Assembly (NCBI GenBank): GCA_028285445.1
Contig: JANQPQ010000049.1
Location: forward strand, 1 to 64,000
Source of the DNA: Cyclobacteriaceae bacterium
Lineage (GTDB): Bacteria; Bacteroidota; Bacteroidia; Cytophagales; Cyclobacteriaceae
Reading direction: 5' to 3'
DNA length: 64,000 nt
Shown here: in pieces, positions 33,456-43,372 of the stretch
Numbering within the stretch: position 1 is the stretch's first letter
Layout of the letters: every line of letters starts with the position of its first letter
Translations under genes and position numbers: made by a program
Notes under the pieces: model-generated
Database searches by the model: none
Seen by the model: only the letters and a program-made list of their open reading frames with translations
What the model was told of the DNA's origin: nothing

Positions 33456-34412
33456 ATGCAAGCAATAAAAGAGACGCACTTCCAATTCCCTGAACAAACT
33501 GATTTCTACAGAGGCAAAGTAAGAGATGTCTATTTTTTTGGCGACAAGATGATAATGGTCGCCACAGATCGCATCTCAGCTTTTGATGTGATTCTTCCGC
33601 GAGCAATTCCCGGCAAGGGCATGGTATTAAACCTCATTGCATCCCGAAATCTTAAAGCCACTAGCGACATTGTACCGAACTGGATGGAATCCTCTCCAGA
33701 CCCTAACGTCACCATCGGTAAGCGATGCGACGCCTACCCTATCGAAATGGTAATAAGAGGATATTTGGCAGGGCACTCATGGAGAGAATATCGAAGTGGT
33801 AAAAGGACGCTATGCGGGGTTCCACTTCCTGAAGGCCTAAAAGAAAATGACAAACTGCCCTCACCTATTATTACGCCCGCAACAAAGGCCACCGAAGGGC
33901 ACGACCTTGATATTTCCCGGGAAGAAATCATCGAGCAGGGCTTAGTGCCGGAGTCTGAATATGTGCAACTTGAAGACTATACCCGCAAACTATTTGCGAG
34001 GGGCACCGAACTTGCCGCAAAACGGGGTTTGATCCTCGTCGATACCAAATATGAATTCGGCAAACACCAGGATGAAATCTATCTCATAGATGAAGTGCAC
34101 ACACCAGATTCGTCTCGCTACTTCTATAAAGACACTTATGCCGAGAAACAGGCAAAGGGCGAGGGCCAGAAGCAGCTTAGCAAAGAATTTGTTCGGCAAT
34201 GGCTAATTTCAGAAGGATTCCAGGGACTTGAAGGGCAAGAACTACCTGAAATGACCGACAAGGTAATAACCTCGATTACCGACCGATACCTCGAATTATA
34301 CAAGAGTTTTACCGGCCAAACACTCGATTTGAGCTCAGAAGAAAATCCCGTAAATAGAATAGAGGAAAACATTAGGAAATCGATAAAAAACCTTAATTTT
34401 AGCCTAATCTAA
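33456..34412 (+). CDS. purC: Phosphoribosylaminoimidazole-succinocarboxamide synthase
   Basis: This protein has 318 residues from ATG 33,456. It ligates aspartate to CAIR in purine synthesis. Motifs include YRGKVRDVYFFGDKMIMV, ATDRISAFDVILP, VIRGYLAGHSWREY and the C-terminal LILVDTKYEFGKHQDEIYLIDEVHTPDSSRY. A TAAATTTG element at 33,439-33,446 resembles a -7 box and lies very close to the start, so the leader may be very short. Confidence 0.97.
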   Translation: MQAIKETHFQFPEQTDFYRGKVRDVYFFGDKMIMVATDRISAFDVILPRAIPGKGMVLNLIASRNLKATSDIVPNWMESSPDPNVTIGKRCDAYPIEMVIRGYLAGHSWREYRSGKRTLCGVPLPEGLKENDKLPSPIITPATKATEGHDLDISREEIIEQGLVPESEYVQLEDYTRKLFARGTELAAKRGLILVDTKYEFGKHQDEIYLIDEVHTPDSSRYFYKDTYAEKQAKGEGQKQLSKEFVRQWLISEGFQGLEGQELPEMTDKVITSITDRYLELYKSFTGQTLDLSSEENPVNRIEENIRKSIKNLNFSLI

Positions 34413-34437
34413 CCTAAAAGCTATCAATTATTGAGAT

Positions 34438-34821
34438 ATGAAATACGCAATAGACAAGCAGGAAAAGTATAGCGTGGTAAAGTTGAAAGAGGAGAAACTT
34501 GATACCACTATTGCTCCTGGGCTCAAGTCTGAGTTGGTGACTATGCATGCGGAAGGCGTTAAGAATATCATACTAGATCTATCTGATGTAAAATACACGG
34601 ATTCTTCAGGCCTTAGCGCACTTTTGGTCGGCAACCGAACTTTCAAACAGACTGGAGGTGTATTTATATTAGCCTCACCCTCTGATCACGCCATGAAGTT
34701 GATCAAAATCTCTCAACTTGATGGAGTGCTAAACATCATACCATCTGTTGATGAGGCCATTGATCACGTTTTCATGAGTGAGATCGAAAACGACCTCAAG
34801 CAGGAAGGAAATAACGAATAA
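34438..34821 (+). CDS. STAS-domain anti-sigma factor antagonist
   Basis: This is a 127-residue protein made of one STAS domain of the SpoIIAA/RsbV type. The phosphorylation loop is DVKYTDSSGLSALLVGNR (Ser56 or Ser57). Such proteins switch between phosphorylated and free forms to control an anti-sigma partner, but no kinase or phosphatase gene is nearby. It follows purC by 25 bases and precedes rnz by ten. Confidence 0.92.
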   Translation: MKYAIDKQEKYSVVKLKEEKLDTTIAPGLKSELVTMHAEGVKNIILDLSDVKYTDSSGLSALLVGNRTFKQTGGVFILASPSDHAMKLIKISQLDGVLNIIPSVDEAIDHVFMSEIENDLKQEGNNE

Positions 34822-34831
34822 GCGGTGATTC

Positions 34832-35764
34832 TTGGCATTTCAGCTCAAAATACTGGGATCCAACTCCGCTATTCCCGCCTACGGTAGAAATCATTCGGCA
34901 CAGATTCTTATAGTTAACGGAAGTCATTACTTAATTGACTGTGGGGAAGGTACGCAACTGCAAATAGCCAAATACAAGGGCAAACTCCATAAGATTGATA
35001 ATATTTTCATCAGTCACCTCCATGGCGATCATTACCTGGGGCTACTGGGTTTGATCTCATCCATGCATTTGCAATCACGAACCAAAGATTTGAACATCTA
35101 TGGCCCGGTAGGATTACAAGAAATAATAACGGTTCAACTTAAATACTCACAGACAGTTCTTAACTATAAGGTTAACCTCACTGAGTTGGATGCAAATGAG
35201 CATATCAAAATCCATGAAGACAGAAATGTAACCGTACATTCATTCCCATTAGACCACAGAATTAATTGCAACGGATTCTTCATTAAAGAGAAGGAAAAGC
35301 CACTTAGGCTGATTAAGGAAAAATTACCAGAGGAAATTTCACTCTCTCAAATTGCGGATTTAAAGAAAGGTATGGATGTGGTAGATGAAAATGGTGAGGT
35401 TATTTATAGAAATGCGGAAATGACCCTACCTCCAAAAAGATCTAGGAGCCTGGCTTATTGTTCAGATACGAAATATGACCCGGATATTGTCAAATATATA
35501 GCAGGAGCAGACTTACTTTATCACGAGTCAACCTTTCTACACGAAAACGAATACTGGGCGGAAAGAACTTATCACAGTACGACCAAGCAGGCTGCTTCCA
35601 TCGCCAAAGAAGCTAAGGTTGGGAAACTGCTGCTCGGACATTTCTCAGCGCGCTACAAAGATTTAACACCGTTCCAATCGGAGGCGCAGGAGATATTCAA
35701 AAACTCTTTTCTGGCAACTGAAGGACAAACCTACGAAGTTGAAGATGGCCTTACACAACAATAA
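34832..35764 (+). CDS. rnz: Ribonuclease Z
   Basis: This 310-residue metallo-beta-lactamase-fold enzyme trims the 3' end of tRNA precursors. The zinc motif HLHGDH (62-67) is in FISHLHGDHYLGLLGL, with other ligands in SLAYCSDTKYD and LLGHFSARY. It starts with TTG at 34,832, ten bases after the STAS gene. The tRNA locus nearby encodes no CCA, so 3' trimming followed by CCA addition is needed in this organism. Confidence 0.95.
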   Translation: MAFQLKILGSNSAIPAYGRNHSAQILIVNGSHYLIDCGEGTQLQIAKYKGKLHKIDNIFISHLHGDHYLGLLGLISSMHLQSRTKDLNIYGPVGLQEIITVQLKYSQTVLNYKVNLTELDANEHIKIHEDRNVTVHSFPLDHRINCNGFFIKEKEKPLRLIKEKLPEEISLSQIADLKKGMDVVDENGEVIYRNAEMTLPPKRSRSLAYCSDTKYDPDIVKYIAGADLLYHESTFLHENEYWAERTYHSTTKQAASIAKEAKVGKLLLGHFSARYKDLTPFQSEAQEIFKNSFLATEGQTYEVEDGLTQQ

Positions 35765-36545
35765 GAAAACCACGCTCTTCCTGGTGCTGGCGGGTATCTT
35801 TCTTACCAACGCTATTATAGCCGAACTTATCGGCGTAAAGATTTTCTCGTTGGAAGGTACCCTAGGGTGGGAACCAGCCCAAATCGGTCTTTTTGGCTAC
35901 CAGCTAGATTTCAACCTCACTGCCGGGGTTATGCTTTGGCCGGTTGTATTTATTACTACTGATATAATTAATGAATATTTTGGTAGAGAAGGAGTCAAGA
36001 AAATTAGTTACCTCACTGTTGCCCTCATTTCATACGGTTTCCTAATCATCTGGTTGGTTACCAATCTGGTGCCAGCACAGTTTTGGCTTGATGTAAATAG
36101 CACCGATAGCCATGGTCAGCCATTTGATGTTGACTATGCTTTCAATCGCATTTATCTCCAGGGAGCAAGAATAATCGTCGCATCGCTGGTGGCCTTTCTC
36201 ATTGGTCAGTTGCTTGATGTATTTGTATTTCACAAACTCAGAAAAATCACCGGAAGCAAAATGATCTGGCTCCGGGCCACAGGTTCTACGCTGGTATCGC
36301 AGTTCATCGATAGCTTTGTGGTACTATTTTTGGCTTTCTATTTTCTCGCTCCAAGTGAAACTCGTTGGCCTGTTTTCAACGTTATTTCCGTTGGGATAAT
36401 TAATTACATATATAAATTCGTTGTTGCTATCGCTCTAACGCCACTGCTTTATCTGGCCCATTATTTAATAGATGGTTACCTTGGGCGGGATGAAGCAGAT
36501 AAAATGACTGAAGATGCCGCCGCAAAAAGCGAGTCATTCTTGTAG
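35745..36545 (+). CDS. Queuosine precursor transporter (YhhQ/VUT family)
   Basis: From ATG 35,745 this is 266 residues. It is an inner-membrane protein with about six helices. The family motif appears as FNLTAGVMLWPVVFITTDIINEYFGREG and later SQFIDSFVVLFLAF, which match YhhQ. These proteins import precursors of queuosine, a modified base of tRNA. The gene overlaps the end of rnz by 20 bases, so the two tRNA-related genes are translated together. Confidence 0.9.
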   Translation: MALHNNKKTTLFLVLAGIFLTNAIIAELIGVKIFSLEGTLGWEPAQIGLFGYQLDFNLTAGVMLWPVVFITTDIINEYFGREGVKKISYLTVALISYGFLIIWLVTNLVPAQFWLDVNSTDSHGQPFDVDYAFNRIYLQGARIIVASLVAFLIGQLLDVFVFHKLRKITGSKMIWLRATGSTLVSQFIDSFVVLFLAFYFLAPSETRWPVFNVISVGIINYIYKFVVAIALTPLLYLAHYLIDGYLGRDEADKMTEDAAAKSESFL

Positions 36546-36553
36546 AAGAAGTT

Positions 36554-37951
36554 ATGAAGAATAGAATTTTATCGATCATCGCCTTGGTGCTACTTTCGCA
36601 GTTGGGGTATGCCCAAGCATATAAAATAGAGATTACTGTTGAAGGCATCTCTGATTCTATTGCCTACCTGGGCTATCATTTCGGAGATCAGAAATATGTA
36701 CGGGATACGGCTAAGGTTAAAAATGGCTTGGCAGTTTTTGAAGGGGAGACACCACTAGATCAAGGTGTGTATTTCTTTTACACACCCTCTGCGTACTTCG
36801 AAGTACTTCCCGATCAGCAATTTTTCAGCTTGACTACAAAGGCGCCTGATTTCATATTTAACATGGAGATTGAAAACTCGGTTGAGAATACCCTCTTCAA
36901 TAATTTGCAAAAATTTACAGTTACTCGGCAGCGAAAAGCGCAGGAGTTATCCGATCAGATTAAATCAGAAACTGACGAAACCAAGGTAAATGAAATGAGA
37001 GAGGAAATGGCTTCCATTTCGAAAGAGGTTAACGCATATCAGAGCAAGCTAATTGCTGAGAACTCACAGTCTTTTGTTGCAAAACTGGTAGGCGCCATGC
37101 AAAGTGTTGAGGTGCCAGAAAACATCGGGGCAGAAGACCCCCAGCAAGCCAACCTACAGAAATATCACTATTTCAAAACTCACTTTTTCGATAACCTTGA
37201 TGTATCTGATGCTGGTCTGCTACGTACGCCAGTTTATCACCCAAAGGTTATGGAGTATCTCGACAAGGTTTTAGTTCAACAGCCAGATACAGTAATAAAT
37301 GCCATTGATCAAATATTATCTAAAGCGACAGGCGATGAAACAGTATTCAGGTATTTGTTGGTGACCTTAGCCAACAAATATGAAATCTCCCAAACCATGG
37401 GTATGGACAAAGTTTTTGTACACCTCATCGACAATTACTACCTCACAGGGCAAGCGCAGTGGGCAGATGAAGAACTGCTTTCTAAGCTACGCGAGCGGTC
37501 TAATGCCATCAGGCCCAATCTCATTGGAAGCATAGCACCCAGCATAACGCTAGTTGATACGTTAGAAGCACCGATCAGTTTGAAAGAAATTAACTCAAGA
37601 TTTACAGTATTGTATTTTTATGATCCTGAATGCGGGCACTGTAAGAAAAAGACCCCAGTTTTGAATGATGCCTATCCGCAGTTGCAAGCCAAGGGAGTAG
37701 AGGTTGTGGCAGTCAATGTCACCACAGATATGAAGAAATGGAAAGAGTATATTCGCGAAAACGACCTCAATTGGATCAATGGCGCTGACCCGCATGTACG
37801 CAGTAATTTCAGATATGAGTATGACATTAGGTCAACCCCTACGGTTTATCTGCTAGACCAGGAAAAGAGAATAATAGCTAAGCGCATTGATGTTGAAGAT
37901 ATCGAGAATATCGTTGATCAATACTTGAAAATCGAAGGAGGAAAGCCTTAG
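36554..37951 (+). CDS. Secreted thioredoxin-like protein (TlpA/AhpC-TSA type)
   Basis: This is a 465-residue protein with a signal peptide (1-20, SIIALVLLSQLGYAQA). A long N-terminal part (about 22-320) of mixed DUF4369-like and helical sequence is followed by a thioredoxin fold with the active site C360-G-H-C363 in YDPECGHCKKKTP. It probably acts as a periplasmic thiol oxidoreductase. It lies eight bases after the YhhQ gene. Its stop overlaps the convergent methyltransferase stop in a TTAG. Confidence 0.9.
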   Translation: MKNRILSIIALVLLSQLGYAQAYKIEITVEGISDSIAYLGYHFGDQKYVRDTAKVKNGLAVFEGETPLDQGVYFFYTPSAYFEVLPDQQFFSLTTKAPDFIFNMEIENSVENTLFNNLQKFTVTRQRKAQELSDQIKSETDETKVNEMREEMASISKEVNAYQSKLIAENSQSFVAKLVGAMQSVEVPENIGAEDPQQANLQKYHYFKTHFFDNLDVSDAGLLRTPVYHPKVMEYLDKVLVQQPDTVINAIDQILSKATGDETVFRYLLVTLANKYEISQTMGMDKVFVHLIDNYYLTGQAQWADEELLSKLRERSNAIRPNLIGSIAPSITLVDTLEAPISLKEINSRFTVLYFYDPECGHCKKKTPVLNDAYPQLQAKGVEVVAVNVTTDMKKWKEYIRENDLNWINGADPHVRSNFRYEYDIRSTPTVYLLDQEKRIIAKRIDVEDIENIVDQYLKIEGGKP

Positions 37952-38706
37952 ACCTGCGTTCTTCTAATAGCGTCGCAAATAACCGCGGTGGCGCTTGCCA
38001 CATTTAGTGATTCCGCTCTTCCAAACTTCGGAATTGTAATGTTATGATCCATAGCCACTTGCAGCTCCTCATTTAGTCCAATAGATTCGTTCCCCATGAA
38101 TAGAATACCACCTGGGGGGAAGTCAACCTCATGCAGATTCTCCCCTTTCATTACAGCCCCATATTTATTGGAGGATTTTCCGGCCAAAAAAGAAAGTAAG
38201 TCCGACTGGTACCAGTTTATCCGGGCAAAGGAGCCCATACTTGAGTTGATTACTTTGGGGTTATAAAAATCAGCACAAGTTGGTGATAACAACAATTTCT
38301 CAAAACCATACCAATCTGCGATGCGCATTATCGTTCCTAAATTGCCCGGATCTCTAACCTCGTCTAACGCCAATATCCACTCACCATCGCCAATATCAAA
38401 AGGTTCATTTGGCTTCGTTTGGGCAACTGCAACTGCCGAATTGTTAGTCTTGAAAGAGCCTATTCTTTCCAAATCAGCTATTTTTGTCACGAATATTTCG
38501 GTGTTTGCCGCTGATAACGAGGTATGAAATTTGTCAAGGAACTTTTCGGAAACAAAGATCATTTCAAGATCGTAGTCGGAATCCAGCAATTCCAACACGT
38601 TCTTGGCACCTTCCACTATGAATAACCCCTCCTTTTTGCGGGCTTTCTTTAATTGCAGCGATCGGGCAAGTTTCAGTCTTTCTTTCGAGGCTTGGCTTGG
38701 TGTCAT
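37948..38706 (-). CDS. SpoU-type (TrmH family) RNA 2'-O-methyltransferase
   Basis: This protein has 252 residues from ATG 38,706 (MTPSQASKERLK); a longer upstream frame overlaps the divergent gene and is not needed. The N-terminal substrate-binding part is followed by the SPOUT catalytic domain with LALDEVRDPGNLGTIMRIAD, NSSMGSFARI, GILFMGNESIGL and SLNVASATAVICD, which are the motifs of the SpoU family. The exact RNA target is not known. Confidence 0.92.
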   Translation of the reverse strand: MTPSQASKERLKLARSLQLKKARKKEGLFIVEGAKNVLELLDSDYDLEMIFVSEKFLDKFHTSLSAANTEIFVTKIADLERIGSFKTNNSAVAVAQTKPNEPFDIGDGEWILALDEVRDPGNLGTIMRIADWYGFEKLLLSPTCADFYNPKVINSSMGSFARINWYQSDLLSFLAGKSSNKYGAVMKGENLHEVDFPPGGILFMGNESIGLNEELQVAMDHNITIPKFGRAESLNVASATAVICDAIRRTQV

Positions 38707-41137
38707 CGGCGGCAGGAGGTTTGCTTCCTCACTATTTCTGCTGGTAACATGCTGCTTATTGGTAATGAGTTGCTCGGGGCTCCGACACTTACAGGATGGC
38801 GAAAAAGCACTCCGTTCACAAAAAATCAAAGGTAACAAAAATGTAGGTAACGAGGAATTAGCAGAATTCTATGCGCAGCAGCCAAATCGCCGCATTCTCG
38901 TGCTGCCCTTTTCCCCTTATGTATGGTTCTATTATCGAGGTTTGAAAAGCTACGACAAGCAAAAGTATGTAGAGAAAAAAGTTGAAGTGGAAGCTAAATT
39001 TGCAACACGCATTGCGGAATTGGAGCAGAATGGTAGGAATAGCAACCGCCTAAAAAGAAAGAGAAACAGGAAGATTGAGAAAATAGACAAGGCCATTGCT
39101 GAAGGAAATCTAGGAATGCGTATTGGTGAACCCTTATCGATCTTCGATAGCACCAAGGCTCGAAACACGGCCGACCAAATGGAGCTTTTTCTTCATAGCA
39201 AAGGCTTCTTCAATGCTAAAGCCGATTACCGAGCCCGCTTAACACGAAGAAAGGCGAGGGTAACATTTGAGATTAAAGAAGGCCTGCCCTACACCATCGA
39301 CTCATTGCTTTACGACATCAGGGATAGTGATATTGACAGCCTGGTAAAAGCTGATAGTGAAAACAGCTTGCTGCAAGTAGGCGAGCAATATGACCAATCA
39401 ACTATCGGGAATGAGAGGGATCGAGTAACAGAGTTGCTAAAGAACAATGGTTACTATGATTTCAGTAGGCAGTTTGTAAGTTTCCAGGTAGACTCGGCCA
39501 TCGGAAACAAGCGGGTGGCTATTCGTACTTTAATTAAGAATCCTGCTAGCAGAGGATATCACAAGGTATTCACCCTGGATTCTGTTGTTTTCACAATGGA
39601 CGCAAACCTGCAGATTCCAGATCGTTCGCGCACAACTAGTTTCTTCAACACAATTACCTACAAATACTACGACAAACCCTATTCAAGAAAAATATTAGAC
39701 CGCCGGGTTTTCATCTATCCTGGCCAAAAGTACAATAAAGAAAACACCCTGCTAACCCAGCGGCAGTTGGCATACATGGATAACTTCAAGTTCATCAACA
39801 TAAACTATGATACAACCGGAGGGCAATTTATCGCCAACATATTTGTAAGCCCGCTTAATCGCTACCAGTGGTCTAATGAGGTAGGCGTCAATGTGACTCA
39901 AGGTTTCCCGGGGCCTTTTTACAATTTGTCTTTCAAGAAAAGAAATGTGTTCAAAGGATTGGAAAACCTGGAGCTATCAGGACGAATTGGTATTGAAGGC
40001 GTTGCCTCGGCCTCAAACCCAGACGAAATCTATCGCAGTATTGAAGCCGGAGCCAATCTATCATTCACCTTTCCCCAATTCATTCTTCCTGTGAATAATA
40101 AAAGAAGGATTAGATGGGGCAAAATGAACCCAAAGACAAGGGTTCAGGGCGGTTATTCCTTTACAGATCGGCCTGAATACAATCGTGTGAACTTTAACTT
40201 TTCCAACACATATCTCTGGGAAAATCAAAGACGCGATCAATTCAGCCTTGCTTTTGGAGAGATCAGTATCATAAACTCGTCGCTGGATTCTGCCTTTAAT
40301 GCTCGCCTGATAACACTGGCTGAAAATGGGAATAATCTCAAGAACTCGTTTGATCCATCTTTTGTGAGTAGTATTGTTTTTGGAGCCAACTTCAATTTCA
40401 ACAATTACGGTACTTTCACAGATAATTCGGCTTTTTTGAGGTTCCAGGTAGAAAGTGGTGGCAGCACCCTTAATATTATCCCTGACGATTTCCTCCGTAA
40501 GATTGACCTTGAGTACTATAAGTACTTCAAGCTAAACGTAGATTTCCGTAAGCACATTCCAATTGACGAGAGGACGAATTTTGCATACCGAGTAGCATCG
40601 GGTATCGCCGTATCTTATTCCGACAATCAAGTTTTGCCCTATGAAAAATATTTTTTCGCGGGCGGAAGTAACAATATTCGCGGTTGGCGCCCACGTCGAC
40701 TTGGACCGGGTTCCTACACCCCTATCGATAGCACCACCCAAGCGCTTGACTATAGTTTTGAACAACAAGGTGAGATTCAATTGCTATCGAGCTTTGAGCT
40801 AAGAAGGAAACTGGTTGGTATCTTGGCCGGTGCAGTATTTATTGATGCTGGCAATGTATGGAGTTTGAGAGAGGACAACACCAGGCCCGGGGCCAGTTTC
40901 AAAGCCAATCGGTTTTGGAAAGAAATTGCCATTTCTTCCGGAGTTGGTGCACGATTTGATTTTTCGTTTTTGGTACTGCGTTTCGATTTGGGCCTAAAAG
41001 TATATGACCCTGCCCGGGCAGAAGGCAAACGCTTTATTTTCAGCAATGGTTTTAATGATCCTCCTTTTCAGCGTGGAGAAAACAATCCCGACTTAGAATC
41101 GGTAATCTTTAATATTGGGGTTGGATACCCTTTCTAG
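38618..41137 (+). CDS. BamA/TamA-like outer-membrane protein
   Basis: This is about 839 residues from ATG 38,618, but the start is uncertain: the lipoprotein signal (FLLVTCCLLVMSC) only begins near 38,730, and upstream codons lie inside the divergent methyltransferase gene. POTRA-like repeats occupy about 80-420. The C-terminal barrel has GGSNNIRGWRPRRLGPGS, the signature loop of Omp85 proteins, and ends in aromatic F (VGYPF). Lipidated versions of this family occur in Bacteroidota. It is probably an outer-membrane assembly or transport factor. Confidence 0.85.
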   Translation: MNNPSFLRAFFNCSDRASFSLSFEAWLGVIGGRRFASSLFLLVTCCLLVMSCSGLRHLQDGEKALRSQKIKGNKNVGNEELAEFYAQQPNRRILVLPFSPYVWFYYRGLKSYDKQKYVEKKVEVEAKFATRIAELEQNGRNSNRLKRKRNRKIEKIDKAIAEGNLGMRIGEPLSIFDSTKARNTADQMELFLHSKGFFNAKADYRARLTRRKARVTFEIKEGLPYTIDSLLYDIRDSDIDSLVKADSENSLLQVGEQYDQSTIGNERDRVTELLKNNGYYDFSRQFVSFQVDSAIGNKRVAIRTLIKNPASRGYHKVFTLDSVVFTMDANLQIPDRSRTTSFFNTITYKYYDKPYSRKILDRRVFIYPGQKYNKENTLLTQRQLAYMDNFKFININYDTTGGQFIANIFVSPLNRYQWSNEVGVNVTQGFPGPFYNLSFKKRNVFKGLENLELSGRIGIEGVASASNPDEIYRSIEAGANLSFTFPQFILPVNNKRRIRWGKMNPKTRVQGGYSFTDRPEYNRVNFNFSNTYLWENQRRDQFSLAFGEISIINSSLDSAFNARLITLAENGNNLKNSFDPSFVSSIVFGANFNFNNYGTFTDNSAFLRFQVESGGSTLNIIPDDFLRKIDLEYYKYFKLNVDFRKHIPIDERTNFAYRVASGIAVSYSDNQVLPYEKYFFAGGSNNIRGWRPRRLGPGSYTPIDSTTQALDYSFEQQGEIQLLSSFELRRKLVGILAGAVFIDAGNVWSLREDNTRPGASFKANRFWKEIAISSGVGARFDFSFLVLRFDLGLKVYDPARAEGKRFIFSNGFNDPPFQRGENNPDLESVIFNIGVGYPF

Positions 41138-41138
41138 A

Positions 41139-43223
41139 TTAGTAGTTGAGTAAATCCCGGATGACGACAGCTACCTTTTCTGCGGTGGGCAGCATCATTT
41201 TTTCAAGATCTACATTAAGCGGTACGGCAGGAAGGTCGGCCGCTCCAAGGGTCATAACCGGCGCATCCAGATCTTCAAAGCACTCTTTTGAAATTCGTCC
41301 CGCAAGTGATTCAGCAAATGAGTTCATCAGTGGCTCTTCGGTCAAGACGAAAGCCTTATTGTGAGCTCGTACTGCTTTATCCACTGCGTTCCAATCAAGT
41401 GGATTAAGTGTCCTTAAGTCTAAAATCTCCACAGCGCCAGGAAATTCTTTTGATGCCTCTTTGGCCCAGTAAACACCCATACCATAAGTAACTATTACGG
41501 CAGATTCTCCATCAGCTACTTTCTCTGGTTCAGCTTTCTGAACAACATTAGCTTTCCCAAGCGGTATAATATACTCGTCATCTGGTTCAAAGGTTTTGGC
41601 GTCTGTGGTGCCTGGCACTTTAGACCAATAAAGACCTTTGTGCTCCAAAGAAATCACGGGATTGGGATCATGGAAAGCGGCCTTTAGTAGGCCTTTCATG
41701 TCTGCGGCATTGGAGGGATAAATTACTTTTATACCCCTGATATTAAGGAGCGTAGATTCGACACTGCCAGAGTGGTAAGGTCCACCTCCACCATAAGCTC
41801 CTATTGGTACTCTAATTAATGATTGAATAGGAAACTTACCAACTGAGAGATAGCAGCTCTTGGAAAGTTCTTCCACCAACTGATTTATGCCAGGCCAGAT
41901 GTAATCGGCAAATTGAATCTCAACAATTGGCTTAAGGCCAACGGCCGACATACCTGCAGTGGATCCTACTATGTAAGCCTCTTGAATTGGTGTATTAAAC
42001 ACCCTGCCATCTCCATACTTCTGAGCCAGAGTGGCAGCCTCCCGAAAAACACCTCCTAAAGTACCACCAACATCCTGCCCATAAAACAGTGCTTCGGGCG
42101 TAGTCTTCATTATTTCATCTATCGCATGGAGGGCGGCATCTACCATCACTACTTTCTCGGCGTTTTTGCCTTTTCTTTTGCCTGTCTCTTTAGTAATGGC
42201 AGTTGGGGCGAACTCATGCTCGTCAAATTTGCTTAGAACCGGGTCTTTTGCTGCCAAAGCCTTTTGATAATCCTTCTCCACTGCGATTATGGCCTCCTCC
42301 CTAATCTTTTTCATTGCATCAGCGGAGACCCCGGCGGTTCTCAAAGACTTCTCCAACTTAGGAATTGGATCATCCTTGGAATGAATCTCGATGTCATCCC
42401 CCCGATACCACTCTTTGCGCACACCCGAGGTGTGGTGGCCTAAGAGGGGACATTTGGCATGAACTAAAATTGGAGCTCGATTTTTTCGAACATAGTCAAT
42501 AGCTTCTTCCACTCCTTTATACGAGCTAACAAAATCAGCACCATCTACCCGCATGCGTTTCATGCCCTTAAAACCAGCTGCATATTCATATGCATCCATG
42601 GCACGCATTTCTTTGCCAGTAGCCGAAATGCCCCAATCGTTATCTTGTATTAGGTAGAGTATTGGGTATTGATGCAGTACAGCCATTTGAAAGGCCTCAG
42701 CAACTTCGCCTTCGGTAACTGAACCATCTCCCAATGAGCATAACACGATAGGCCTATTTCTGGACTTGGTTAGCTTCTGAGCTTCAATGTAGGCCAAACC
42801 TTGTGCCATGCCAGTTGCCGGTATGGCCTGCATGCCTGTTGCAGAGCTTTGATGAGGTATAGTGGGGAAGCCTTCCCTTTTCAGTGAGGGATGGCCGTAA
42901 TAAGTGCGTCCTCCCGAAAAGGGATCATCGGCCTTAGCCATCAATTGTAGCATTAGTTCATAGGGCTGCATTCCAATTCCCAAAAGAATTGACTCGTCCC
43001 GGTAGTACATTGAAGCGAAATCATACGGCTTTAGCTGCAAACCAGCAGCAAGCTGTATGGCTTCATGGCCTCGTGAGGTGCTATGTACGTACTTACTGCA
43101 AATCTCCTTGTTCTCATCATACGTTTCCGCCATTCGCTGGGCAGTGCACATAAGGCGATAAGCCTCCAGAAGAGTTTTCTTGTTAACTGCGGTTTTTGGT
43201 TTTGCAGACTTTGAAACTGCCAT
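41139..43223 (-). CDS. Branched-chain-type 2-oxoacid dehydrogenase E1, fused alpha and beta
   Basis: This is a 694-residue protein that joins the alpha part (about 1-330) and beta part (about 350-694) of E1, which decarboxylates 2-oxo acids with thiamine diphosphate. The alpha part has the TPP motif LGDGSVTEGEVAEAF and QDNDWGIS. The beta part has LFYGQDVGGTLGGVF, EIQFADYIWPGINQ and RVPIGAYGGGGPYHSGSVE. Such fusions are usual in Bacteroidota. E2/E3 genes are not adjacent. Confidence 0.95.
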   Translation of the reverse strand: MAVSKSAKPKTAVNKKTLLEAYRLMCTAQRMAETYDENKEICSKYVHSTSRGHEAIQLAAGLQLKPYDFASMYYRDESILLGIGMQPYELMLQLMAKADDPFSGGRTYYGHPSLKREGFPTIPHQSSATGMQAIPATGMAQGLAYIEAQKLTKSRNRPIVLCSLGDGSVTEGEVAEAFQMAVLHQYPILYLIQDNDWGISATGKEMRAMDAYEYAAGFKGMKRMRVDGADFVSSYKGVEEAIDYVRKNRAPILVHAKCPLLGHHTSGVRKEWYRGDDIEIHSKDDPIPKLEKSLRTAGVSADAMKKIREEAIIAVEKDYQKALAAKDPVLSKFDEHEFAPTAITKETGKRKGKNAEKVVMVDAALHAIDEIMKTTPEALFYGQDVGGTLGGVFREAATLAQKYGDGRVFNTPIQEAYIVGSTAGMSAVGLKPIVEIQFADYIWPGINQLVEELSKSCYLSVGKFPIQSLIRVPIGAYGGGGPYHSGSVESTLLNIRGIKVIYPSNAADMKGLLKAAFHDPNPVISLEHKGLYWSKVPGTTDAKTFEPDDEYIIPLGKANVVQKAEPEKVADGESAVIVTYGMGVYWAKEASKEFPGAVEILDLRTLNPLDWNAVDKAVRAHNKAFVLTEEPLMNSFAESLAGRISKECFEDLDAPVMTLGAADLPAVPLNVDLEKMMLPTAEKVAVVIRDLLNY

Positions 43224-43346
43224 AGAAAAGAGAAGGAATTTGATGAATAGATTGCGAATTTAAGCAATTCAAGGCGGAATTTGGGCTGCTGAAAGCTTTA
43301 TCTGGCTTGCGTTCCTCGAGGGCTATTAATTCTTGCAGATAATAAA

Positions 43347-43354
43347 TACTTTTG
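43347..43354 (+). promoter_or_regulatory. Candidate -7 element before the PAP2 gene
   Basis: TACTTTTG matches TAnnTTTG and lies 19 bases before ATG 43,373. No clear -33 is seen. The position supports ATG 43,373 over a TTG further upstream. Confidence 0.4.
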
Positions 43355-43372
43355 GGCTGCACGGAACCCCAG

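Noticed and set aside
43224-43372. FMN or other riboswitch near the riboflavin synthase or E1 genes
   Set aside because: No conserved aptamer core could be found upstream of either gene.
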